This document shows, piece after piece, positions 9,501 through 16,890 of a stretch of DNA of 16,890 nucleotides (within the stretch, counting starts at the first letter, position 1; each line of letters opens with the position of its first letter). The notes under the pieces were generated by a model. It saw only the letters and a program-made list of their open reading frames with translations. It did no database searches and was not told where the DNA came from. Position numbers and translations under genes: made by a program. The DNA lies in the NCBI GenBank assembly GCA_026770575.1, contig MU657442.1:48215-65104 (forward strand), given 5' to 3'. This DNA is from Pelagophyceae sp. CCMP2097 (taxonomy: Eukaryota; Sar; Pelagophyceae).

Positions 9501-12500
9501 GGCGATGGCGACTCAGGCGTGGGCGGGGCCGTCGTGGTCAAGGCGGGCGACGTGCGAGGAGCGGCGGCGGCCGCGCGGTCCGGCGGCTCCGTCTCGATGC
9601 GGAGCGGCTACGCCGAGGACTCGTCGAGCGGCGAGGTCACCATCGTGACGGCCAACGCGGGCTTCGAGGGCGTCTCCGGCTCGCTGTCGCTGACGACGGG
9701 CGACGCGACCAAGGGTAACTCGGGCGCGATGACGCTGCAGACGGGCGCCGCGGTGACGGGCGAGGGCGGGACCATCGGCCTCCTCGTCGGCCTCGCCCGG
9801 TCCGGCCGCGGCGGCAACATCTGCGTCTCCGCCGGCGCGACGACGTCGGGCAAGACGGGCGGGGCCATCCTCGTCGAGAGCGGCAGGGGCACAGCGACGT
9901 CGTCGGGCGCCGTCACGCTGCAGACGCCCAACGCGGGCGCCGAGGGCCGGTCCGGCGAGGTGACGCTGGCGACGGGCACGTCGAGCAGCGGCTCGGGCAA
10001 GATCACGCTGGATACGGGCGACTCGACGGCGGCGTCCAGCGGGTCCATCATCGTGAGTGTCGGCGCGTCGGCGTCGGGCCGCAGCGGCTCCGTGCTCGTC
10101 ACGGGAGGCAACGCCGCGGGCGCCGCCTCGAAGGGCGGCGACGTCGCTATGGCCGCCGGGTCGTCGGGCACGGGCGGCGACGTCCTGATCGCCGCGGGCC
10201 AGTCGACGCCCGTGTCGTCGCAGCCGGGCGGCGACGTGCTCATCACTGCGGGCCCCGCCGACGCGGCGACGGGCGGCATGTTCTGCGTTGTCACCGGCAC
10301 GTCCAAGACGGGCGTCAGCGGCGCCGTGACCCTCACCTCTGCGGACTCGGCGGCCGACGGCCTCGGCTCGGGCGCCGTCGAGATCGGCTCGGGCCACGCC
10401 ATCGCCGGCGACACGGGCAAGCTGCTGCTCGAGACGGGCTCCGTCGACAGCGCCGCCGACGCCGGCGACATCGTCATGCTCGTCGGCACGGGCGCCTCGG
10501 GCAAGGGCGGCGACGTGCGCGTCTTCGCCGGCGACTCGCTCGATTCGGCGAGCGGCGGCGCCGTCACCATGGTCTCGGGCGAGTCGGGCAAGTCGACGAC
10601 GGGCTACGTCTCGCTCGCGACGGCCAACTCCGGGGCCGTCGGCGCGAGCGGCACCATCGCCATCTCCACGGGCGACTCGGCGGCGGCCAACACAGGCTCG
10701 GTCACCGTCTCGACGGGGTCGGCCAAGCTCGGCGCCTCGGGCGACGTCGTGCTCCTCGTCGGCACGGGCGGGTCCGGCGCGGGCGGCGCCGTACGCTTCG
10801 TCGCCGGCGCGATGACGAAGCCCGACGCCACGGGCGGCGCCGTCTCAGCGACAGGCGGCGCAGCCAAGGGCGCCAAGGGCGTCGGCGGCGGCATCGCGCT
10901 GACCGGCGGTGCCGCGGCCGGGGCGACTACGACGGCCGTCGGCGGCGGCGTCTGCGTCGCCGGCGGCGCGTCGGCGAGCGGCACGGGCGGCGCCGTCACC
11001 GTCGTCTCGGGCACGAGCGCGGCGTCGGACTCGGGCGCGGTAAGCGTCGCGACAGCCGCCGCGTCGGCCTCTGGCGGCGCGAGCGGCGGCTGCGCCGTCT
11101 CCACGGGCGACGCGTTTTCGGCGTCGAGCGGCAAGCTCGCGCTGGGCACAGGCAACGCCAACGACGGCCGGGCGGGTGCCGTATCGCTCGCCGCGGGCGA
11201 GAGCGACTCGGGCCGCGGCGGCAACGTCGCCATCACCGCGGGGAAGACGTCGGACACGACGGGCGGCAAGGTCGTCATGACGAGCGGCGAAAGCGCGGCG
11301 ACGTCGAGCGGCGCGGTCCTCGTCGCGACGGCGGCGGCAATGACCGCGGGCGTCAGTGGTGACCTGACGCTGAAGACGGGCACGGCGACGGGCGGCAACT
11401 CGGGGGACATTTTGCTGTCGACGGGCACGTCGTTCGGCGGCGCCGCGGGCAGCGTCACGCTCGTGACAGGTGCGTCTATGGGCCCGGCGGCCGTGGGCAC
11501 ACAGCTCTCCTTCGAGGCCGGCGGGTCCTCGACGATGACGGGCGGCTCGCTGTTCTTCGCGGGCGGCCGGTCGATGGCGACGACGTCCGGCGGCGTCACG
11601 CTGCGGTCCGTCAACGCGGGCACCCGGGGCGCGAGCGGCGACGTGCGATGCTTCACGGGCACGAGCCGCGGCGACCGCTCCGGCGCCGTCTCGCTCAGCA
11701 CGGGCCGCGCCAACGCGGGCCCGTCCGGAGGCATTGCCCTGGCCGTCGGCATCGCCGAGTCGAGCGCCGGCGGCAGCGTCACCATGACCGCGGGCTCGGC
11801 GACGAGCTCAGGCCCCTGCGCGCTCGGTGGCGGCGTCACGCTCGCCGCCGGCGCGAGTGCGCTGGCCAGCGGCGGCTCCGTCACTGTGGCCGCGGGCAAG
11901 GGCGCGACGTCGGGCGGCAGCGTCTCTGTCGCGGGCGGTTGCGGCAGCACGGGCGGCGGGGGGCAGGTCAACGTCTCGACGGCCTTTGGCGTCGTCGGTG
12001 GCTCGGGCGAGCTGCTGCTGCGGACGGGCACGGCGGCCGCGGGCGACTCGGGCCGCGTCCTCATCGCGACGGGCGCGGCGTCGCTCACCGCCGGCGGCAT
12101 CGAAGTCGCGGTCGGCCGGTCCAAGTCGGGCGCCGGCGGCGACGTCAAGCTCACGGCGGGGGCCGCGAGCCTGGACACGGGCGGCGCCGTGACGGTCGTT
12201 TCGGGCGCGTCGACGTTCTCGAGCGGTTGCGTCGAGCTCGCGACGGCGGCGGCGACCGGCTACGAGAGCGGCAGCATGTCCGTCAAGACGGGCGGCGGCA
12301 CGAAGACGGGCTCGCTGGAGCTCCGCACGGGCGACGCCGCCAACGACGCCGCCGGGACGATTGTGCTCCAGGCGGGGACGTCGTCGGCCGGGGCGGGCGG
12401 CGCGCTCAAGCTCCAGGCGGGCGACTCTTCGGCGAACGCCGGCGGCGCCGTCTCTGTGAAGAGCGGCGCGAGCACGTCGCTGGTGTCCGGGTCGGTGGCC

Positions 12501-15500
12501 GTGGCGACGGGCGACAGCGCGTCGTCGGGCCAGGGGTCCGGGGCGGTCGACGTCTCGACGGGCGACGCGTACTCTGGGCCGTCGGGCGACATCGTGCTGC
12601 AGACAGGCACGGCAAACGGCGGCGCCTCGGGCACGGTGACCGTCAAGGCGGAGCCGACGGCCGGCGCTGGCGGCTCGGTCCTTGTGGGCGCGGGCGCGTC
12701 GACGCTGGCGGCGGGCGGCGCCGTCGGTATCGCGGCGGGCAGCGGCGCGACGAAGGGCGGCTCGCTCACCCTCGTCGCCGGCGACGGCGAGATGGCGGCG
12801 GGCGGCGTCACCATCGCCGCGGGCTCGGGGGCGTCGGCGGCGGGCGGGTCCGTGTCCATCGCAACGGGCGCGGGCGTCACGAACTCGGGCAGCCTGTCCC
12901 TCGCGACGGCAAACGTCGCCGCGGCCGGGTCGAACTCGGGCGGCATCGCGCTGCGCACGGGCACGTCGAGCGAGGGGGCAACGGGCGGCTCGCTCTCCCT
13001 GCGCACGGGCACGGCGGCGCAAGGATTGGGCGGCTTCATTGACGTCGCCGTCGGCCAGTCGGCGTCGGGCCGCGGAGGCGACGTCTCGCTGACTGCCGGC
13101 GCGCTGATCATGGCCTTGGAGCCCGTCGAGGGCGAGGTCTGCGCCGGCGGCGCCATTATCCTCACGTCAGGCTCGAGCACGCAGGGCACGACGGGCTGCA
13201 TCTCGCTCGCGACGGCCGACGGCGCCGTGGTCTCGTCCGAGGCGAACATTGGCTCGGGCAATATCTCGCTCTCCACGGGCACGGCGCCCTTCGGCTCCGC
13301 CGGCAGCATCGCTGTCGCCGTCGGCGTCAGCATGAGCGGCAACGGTGCCGCGCTGACGCTCGAGGCCGGCAGCGCGCTGGCCGAGGGCTTTAACGGCGGC
13401 GCCATCGAGCTCCGCGCGGGCACGTCGGCGCGCTTCGGCGGCGCCATCTGCATCGCGTCGGGCGGCGGCGTCACGAGCGGCGGCATCAAGCTCGCGACGG
13501 CGAACGGCGGCGCAGGCGGCGCGAGCGGCTGCCTCTTCCTCACGACAGGCACGTCCAAAGTCGCCACCGGCGGCATCAGCCTCACGACGGGCGCCTCGGC
13601 GCTTGCCGCGGGCGGCATCCTCATCCGCGTCGGCAACGCCACGCAGAACGCCGGCGCCGACCTCGACCTCGCGGCGGGGCAGTCGGGCCTCATCACGGGC
13701 GGCGCGCTCTTCCTCTCGAGCGGCGCCTCGACGGCGGCCGGCTCGGGCGCCGTCGCCATCGCGACGCCCAACGCCGGCCCCGCCGGCAGCAGCGGCGCCA
13801 TCTCTCTCGCGACGGGCAAGTCGTCGGCCGGCTCGACGGGCAGCCTCACGCTCGGCACGGGTGCGACCGCCGCGGCCGCCGCGGGCACAGTGACCCTCGC
13901 CGCCGGCGCGGGCGCCTCGGGCGCGGGTGGGGGCATCGCGCTCACGGCCGGCGCGTCGACGGCGGTCGCGGGCGCGGGCGGCGCCGTGACCGTCGCCGCG
14001 GGCGCGTCGACGGCCGAAGCCGGCGGCGCGCTCACGCTGGCCGCGGGCGCGGGTGCGACGGGCGGCGGCGCGATCTCGCTTGTGAGCGGCGCGGCGGCGA
14101 CGGGCACGGGTGGCGCCGTGACCCTGGCGACGGGCGCGGCGGCGGCCGCGGGCGGCGCGCTGAGCCTCGCCACGGGCACGGCCGGGGCCGGCGCCTCGGG
14201 CGGCCTGACGTTGGCCACTGGCGCCGCGACGGGCGGCGCCGGCGGTTTGATTTCGTTCGCGGTCGGCTCGGGCGACACGGGCGTGGGCGGTTCTATCGCG
14301 CTGAGCGCCGGCTCGTCGACGGGGTCGGGCTTCGCCGGCGGCGGCGTCTCCATAGATGCCGGCGCGGGCGGCGACTCCGCAGCAGGCGGCAAAATCGCTC
14401 TGAGCACGGCGACGGGTGGCGCGGGCCCGAGTGGCGGCATCACGCTGAGCACGGGCGATTCGGCGTCAGCGGCCTCGGGCGCGCTCAGGCTCGCGACGGG
14501 CGCGGCACTGGCGACGGGCACGGCGGGCGCTTTTAGCGTCGTCGCCGGCGAGTCGACGCTGGGCACGGGCGGCAGCGTCGGCCTCTCGGCGGGCAGGTCG
14601 TTGGCGGCGGGCTGCGCGGGCGGCGCTGTGAGCCTGGCGGCGGGCGCGTCGGCGGCTGGCGTCGGCGGTGCCATCTCGCTGGCGACTGGCGACGGGGTCG
14701 CGGGGGGCAGCGGCGCGCTGACGTTCGCGACGGGCGCATCGGCCTTTGGCAACACGGGCGCCTTAACGCTGCAGACGGGCGTGGCGAGCTCGGGCGCGAG
14801 CGGGGCGCTCAGCATCGGCGCCGGCTCGACGGCGTCGGGTACGGGCGGCGCTGTGACGCTCCGCGGCGGCCTGTCGACGGGCGGGGCTGGCGGCTCCGTG
14901 GCGATCTCGGCCGGCGGCGGCGCGGCGACGCTGTCGTCGGGCGGCGAGGCGAAGATCACGCTCGCTGACAGCAACGTCGACATCGTCGGCGGGACCGCGG
15001 GCGACATCGCGCTCATCGTGCCCAAGGGCGTGGGCGCGGGCGGCACCATCGGCTTTGGCTTCACCGACGATGTGCCCTACGACGGCAGGGCCACCTTCGA
15101 CGTGCGCATCGTCAACGACGGCTCGTCGACGACGTTCATCTCGTCGGTGCCCGTGCAGGTCACGACGATCGACTACTCGTCGGACCGCCGCATCAAAAAG
15201 GACTTCGCCGATGTCGACACGGAAGACCTCCTCTTCCGCCTCAACGAGGTGCGCATGGTCTCGTACCAGTACTCGGACGCCTGGCGCAAGGTCCGCGAGA
15301 TTCCCGACGTCCGCGTCCGCGGCGTCATCGCGCAAGAGGTCTTCGAGATCTTCCCCGAGCACATTAAGATCCTGCCCAAGTACACGCTGCCCGACAAGAA
15401 CTTTTCCATCGACAACTTTTACCAGATAGACAAGCAGGGCCTCGCCCTCGACACCATCGGGGCGCTGCAGGCGCTCAGCGCGCGCTACGCCATCGGCCGC

Positions 15501-16890
15501 GCGGCGCCCGATGGGACCACGGGCGAGCTGTCCATCACCACCAAGGTGGGCGCGCGGACCGGCGGCATCACGATCCAGAGCGGCGACGCCGACGACGGCG
15601 CGAGCGGCGACGTCGTGCTGGAGACGGGCGCCTCGGCCACCGCGCGGTCGGGCGACATCGCGATTGCGGCGGGCGACGGCGCGACGGGCGCGGGGGACGT
15701 CGCCATCGCCGCTGGCAGCAGCAGCGATGGCCGCGGCGGATCCGTCAAGGTCGAAGCGGGCGACGGTGGAAACGGCGGCGCCATCCTGCTCGAGACGGCC
15801 GCGTGGGACCGCAAGGGCGACGACACGGACCGCTTCATCTCGCTGAAGACGGGCGTGTCGCAAGGCGGCGACAACGGCGTCAAGCTGGCCGTCGGCGATG
15901 CGACCACTGGCGGCGGCGCTGTCGTCATCCAGTCGGGCGAGAGCCGCGACGGCGACGGCGGCGGCGTCTCCCTCGCCTCTGGAGCTGGCGATTCTAGCGG
16001 GGGCGACGTCCAGGTCGTCGCGGGCAGTGGCCGCGCCGGCGGATCGCTCGAATTGAGCGCGGGGCAAGGCACCGTCGAAGGTGGCTCGGCGCGCCTCAGT
16101 AGCGGCGCGAGCGCCTCGGGCTCGAGTGGCACCGTGACGATCGCGAGCGAAGACGCCTCCTCGAGCGGCGACGTCGCCATCTCGACCGGCGCGAGCAACG
16201 TCGGCGCCTCGGGCAGCATTGCCATCGCAACCGGCGCCGCGGCTACCGGTGCAGCCGGCGAGATCACGCTGCGCGGTGGTGCGGGCGCCGATGACGGCGG
16301 GTCTATCACTGTCGCCGCAGGCCTCGCCAAAGGTGTCAGCAGCACCGGTGGCGAGATTCAACTCACTGCCGGCGATGGCGCCATTGGTGGCACCCTCACG
16401 CTCTCGAGCGGCGCAGGTTCCGCCGGAGCGAGCGGAGACGTCGTGCTGTTGGCGGGAAGCTCTGATACAGACACCGCTGGCTCTATTCAGTTCCAAGCTG
16501 GCAGTGGGAGGATCGGTGGCGACGTCTCGCTCGAAGCCGGAATTGGCAAAGCTGAAGATGGAGGCAACGTGCAAATTGCAAGCGGCGCAAGCGATTCGGG
16601 TAAGACGGGCTCAATCAGCATCGAATCTGCAAGCTCGACCAGTAGCGCGAGTCGCGAAAGCGGCCAAGTCAGCCTCACCTCCGGCTCATCGGACAAGAAC
16701 AGCGGCAGGATTATCGTCGAAAGTGGACCGTCAGCGGAAGAGGCCGGCGACATCACGCTCCGCGTCGGCGAAAGCACTCGGCAGAATGGCGGACAATTGT
16801 CATTATCCGCGGGAGATTCAGCAAGCGATCAAGGTGGCGACACCGAAATCAAGTCTGGAGGCGGCGTGGCGGGCGGCTCCATCAACCTGG
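3511..16890 (+). CDS. Giant secreted beta-solenoid repeat protein with internal S74 self-cleaving chaperone domain (3' partial)
   Basis: The coding sequence is join(3511..3664, 3712..>16890), which gives 4444 complete residues with no stop before the window ends. Domains in order are a signal peptide (1-22), a twin PSI-like Cys head (25-134), solenoid repeats (about 159-3814), a linker, an S74 domain (about 3872-3978), and more solenoid (about 3991-4444 and beyond). The start is the ATG at 3511 because it immediately precedes a textbook signal peptide and has A at -3; the upstream frame gives only Arg-rich sequence. Exon 2 is read in the frame whose codons start at multiples of 3, and no stop occurs in that frame from 3462 onward. 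The repeat pattern (SG/GG, alternating hydrophobics, then TG/AG/SG) continues in this one frame for more than 13 kb, whereas other frames give compositional noise. I infer a trimeric extracellular or cell-surface fibre; its ligand or role cannot be read from the sequence. No name is assigned. The open frame is very secure and the function is inferred. Confidence 0.93.
3583..3959 (+). other. Twin PSI-like cysteine-rich head (residues 25-134)
   Basis: Two Cys clusters share exactly the same spacing, C-x2-C-x5-C-x2-C-x5-C. The first is C42, C45, C51, C54, C60 and the second is C96, C99, C105, C108, C114. The cores are HCGFC and DCAWC, which resemble the CxWC core of plexin-semaphorin-integrin (PSI) domains. 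Other Cys at 25, 74, 84, 90, 125 and 134 could complete the disulfides. The duplicated spacing appears only if the 47-nt intron is removed, because the intron splits the first motif between C51 and F53. PSI-type modules are extracellular disulfide-bonded spacers in known proteins. Here they probably cap or anchor the N-terminal end of the solenoid. The exact family assignment is tentative. Confidence 0.7.
3665..3711 (+). other. 47-nt GT-AG intron
   Basis: The intron begins GTGCGC at 3665 and ends CCGCAG at 3711, with a C-rich tract before the acceptor. It lies after the first base of codon 52 (G plus GT gives Gly). Its length (47, which is 2 modulo 3) exactly connects the signal-peptide frame to the frame that stays open to the window end. 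The joined sequence restores the HCGFC motif that matches DCAWC in the second Cys cluster. A sequencing frameshift is the alternative, but the consensus ends and the restored motif favour a true intron. Confidence 0.85.
6060..6230 (+). repeat. Asp/Asn-rich three-coil cassette, copy A
   Basis: This is a 57-residue cassette of three coils, two of them with long loops carrying NGGDGG and IIDQGG. It begins 207 nt after the landmark N codon at 5853 and turns a six-coil unit into a nine-coil unit. It contains two Cys (GGC before VTL and GGC before AVT), which is unusual for the repeat region. Confidence 0.8.
6504..6674 (+). repeat. Asp/Asn-rich three-coil cassette, copy B
   Basis: This 57-residue cassette carries NANDGGDGGDV and NMNDNGGDA loops. 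It begins 207 nt after the landmark at 6297, exactly as in copy A, and has the same length. Confidence 0.8.
7224..7391 (+). repeat. Asp/Asn-rich three-coil cassette, copy C
   Basis: This 56-residue cassette carries LFDGGDGG and LDDKGGN loops. It begins 207 nt after the landmark at 7017 and exactly 720 nt after the start of copy B. Confidence 0.8.
7944..8117 (+). repeat. Asp/Asn-rich three-coil cassette, copy D
   Basis: This 58-residue cassette carries RADGGDGG and PTDDLGGD loops. It begins 210 nt after the landmark at 7734 and exactly 720 nt after the start of copy C. Confidence 0.8.
8400..8576 (+). repeat. Asp/Asn-rich three-coil cassette, copy E
   Basis: This 59-residue cassette carries GQDGGDGG and ANDVGGD loops. 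It begins 216 nt after the landmark at 8184. It follows copy D by only 456 nt, so two nine-coil units stand next to each other here without a six-coil unit between them. Confidence 0.8.
9135..9299 (+). repeat. Asp/Asn-rich three-coil cassette, copy F (diverged)
   Basis: This is the last and most diverged cassette (55 residues), carrying KGDNGGG and TLDVGGD loops. It begins 210 nt after the landmark at 8925. After it, units no longer contain a recognisable DGGDGG loop. Confidence 0.75.
13800..14300 (+). repeat. Low-complexity Ala/Gly-rich part of the solenoid
   Basis: Coils here use almost only G, A, T, S, V and L (for example GGALSLATGTAGAGA) and the long polar loops seen upstream are missing. 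A hand count of 14101-14160 gives 54 of 60 bases G or C. The reading frame is still open and the coil period of 14-16 residues is kept, so it is coding. The uniformity suggests a more recent expansion or stronger homogenisation than in the 5-10 kb part. Confidence 0.7.
14998..15167 (+). other. Non-repetitive linker before the S74 domain (residues about 3814-3870)
   Basis: The solenoid pattern stops after the segment DIVGGTAGDIALIVPKG and is replaced by GFGFTDDVPYDGRATFDVRI, then VNDGSSTTFISSVPVQVTTI. This is a normal-complexity beta-rich stretch with charged residues. In phage tailspikes and related fibres a comparable short connector joins the fibre shaft to the S74 domain. The parallel is structural reasoning, not a detected family match. 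Confidence 0.6.
15168..15491 (+). other. Peptidase S74 / intramolecular chaperone auto-processing domain
   Basis: Residues about 3872-3978 match the S74 (ICA) signature: DYSSDRRIKKDF at the start, VSYQYSDAW, RGVIAQEVFEIFPE, NFYQIDKQG, then an amphipathic helix ending in LQALSARYA. In characterised members (phage endosialidase tailspikes and the eukaryotic MYRF factor) this domain trimerises and then cleaves itself in cis with a Ser-Lys dyad five residues apart in an SDxRxK-type motif. Here S3875 (codon at 15180) and K3880 (codon at 15195) have exactly that spacing, so the domain looks active. Its length of about 107 residues is normal for the family. It is unusual that repeats follow it. Cleavage would separate an N-terminal arm of about 3850 residues from an S74-plus-solenoid C-terminal part. 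Confidence 0.88.
15528..16890 (+). repeat. C-terminal beta-solenoid arm, incomplete (residues about 3991-4444 and beyond)
   Basis: The same coil pattern resumes directly after the S74 domain (GGITIQSGDADDGA, SGDIAIAAGDGATGA, SGSIAIATGAAATGA) and continues to the window edge. The coils carry more Asp, Glu, Gln, Asn and Lys than the 10-15 kb part. One loop near 15795-15860 contains AAWDRKGDDTDRF, with a rare Trp. Codon use becomes less GC-biased toward the end: a hand count of 16801-16860 gives 32 of 60 G+C. The arm is open at the window end, so its length and C terminus are unknown. Confidence 0.85.

Larger units (their letters stand above)
5133..9930 (+). repeat. Higher-order repeat of six-coil (about 92 aa) and nine-coil (about 148 aa) units
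   Basis: A landmark coil of the form T-[AVP]-N-[AS]-G-x2-G-[VA]-S-G (the N is sometimes D) has its N/D codon at 5133, 5403, 5853, 6297, 6741, 7017, 7458, 7734, 8184, 8643, 8925, 9366, 9654 and 9930. The steps are 270, 450, 444, 444, 276, 441, 276, 450, 459, 282, 441, 288 and 276 nt. Only two unit sizes therefore occur, 90-96 and 147-153 residues. The coil after each landmark usually ends in TGTTSRGNSG or a variant. The short unit has six coils and the long unit nine. The same landmark at looser intervals continues to at least 13770, for example at 10344-10626, 11058-11334-11613, and 13218-13503-13770. Confidence 0.85.
4032..14997 (+). repeat. N-terminal beta-solenoid repeat array (residues about 159-3814)
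   Basis: A coil of 14-17 residues recurs without a break. The pattern is [SG]-G-x-[IVL]-x-[LIVF]-x-[TSAV]-G-x-[SAT] followed by a short variable loop. Typical examples are SGAIRILTGDSAAAA, GGDLTLEAGSAAGGA and SGYVNIETGEASGGR. At about 15 residues per coil this segment holds roughly 240 coils. Alternating inward hydrophobic and outward polar positions between Gly-rich turns are what a parallel beta-helix needs. Aromatics and Cys are scarce. The array does not match RTX nonapeptides (GGxGxDxLx) or collagen (GXY). Its local character changes along the length: an ordered higher-order array at 5133-9930, then looser repeats, then a very Ala/Gly-rich stretch near 13.8-14.3 kb. The beta-solenoid fold is an inference from the pattern. 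Confidence 0.88.

Noticed and set aside
11648..13042. Arg/Gly-rich 464-codon plus-strand frame
   Set aside because: It is an out-of-frame reading of the solenoid repeat and is compositional only, with no domain.
4080..15000. Ice-binding solenoid interpretation
   Set aside because: Thr-Gly motifs recur, but there is no regular TxT array on one face that I can demonstrate, so the idea is unsupported without a structure model.
12260..15064. A long (934-codon) Pro/Ala-rich minus-strand open frame resembling a proline-rich wall protein, plus similar antisense frames at 4625-6241, 8477-9541 and 10604-12178
   Set aside because: These are antisense shadows of the plus-strand Gly/Ala/Thr codons, which become Pro/Ala/Arg and rarely yield stops. 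The plus strand explains the same DNA with a signal peptide, a Cys head, ordered repeats and a specific S74 domain, and the antisense frames break at arbitrary points.
4080..16890. RTX-type calcium-binding repeats, collagen, or a CRISPR-like array
   Set aside because: The repeats lack the GGxGxDxLx nonapeptide and the GXY triplet. The DNA periodicity follows codons with variable units, not identical direct repeats with unique spacers.
3511..16890. Phage or giant-virus tail fibre gene
   Set aside because: S74 domains are common in phage fibres, but the spliced intron, eukaryotic signal peptide, PSI-like head and lack of neighbouring viral genes favour a nuclear eukaryotic gene. Ancient acquisition of the S74 domain from a virus remains possible.

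Overview
The window looks like nuclear DNA of a GC-rich eukaryote, most likely a unicellular alga. A stramenopile such as a pelagophyte is my best guess, but nothing here proves the lineage. The evidence is a short spliced GT-AG intron, an N-terminal secretion signal, a gene far too long and repetitive for an ordinary bacterial locus, and the absence of operon structure or Shine-Dalgarno signals. Third codon positions are almost all G or C.

Positions 1 to about 3510 are 5' flanking DNA of mixed composition without a convincing intact gene. This stretch holds a diverged inverted repeat (about 742-810 against 1338-1430), small hairpins (412-435, 574-598, 944-967), a patch of coding-like sequence split over three frames (about 1553-2354, a possible small gene or relic), and several textbook splice-donor sequences (1140, 2490, 3078, 3360). 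The last of these could belong to leader introns of the gene that follows.

From 3511 to the end of the window (16890) there is one giant plus-strand gene. It consists of a 154-nt first exon, a 47-nt intron (3665-3711), and a second exon that stays open for at least 13.2 kb and runs off the window. The visible protein is 4444 residues and incomplete. In order it has a signal peptide (1-22), a Cys-rich head with two identically spaced PSI-like motifs (residues 25-134), about 3650 residues of a 14-17 residue Gly/Ser/Thr/Ala repeat that reads as a parallel beta-solenoid, a non-repetitive linker (about 3814-3871), an intramolecular chaperone / peptidase S74 domain (about 3872-3978) with an intact Ser-Lys dyad (S3875/K3880), and at least 450 more residues of solenoid.

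The repeat is ordered at three levels: a coil of about 15 residues, a six-coil unit of about 92 residues, and a nine-coil unit of about 148 residues that differs by a three-coil Asp/Asn-rich cassette always inserted at the same point. From family knowledge, S74 domains trimerise fibrous proteins and then cleave themselves. The simplest reading is therefore a giant secreted or surface fibre that assembles as a trimer and cuts itself at about residue 3875. The arrangement in which the S74 domain sits between two solenoid arms, rather than at the C terminus, is the most interesting thing in the window.
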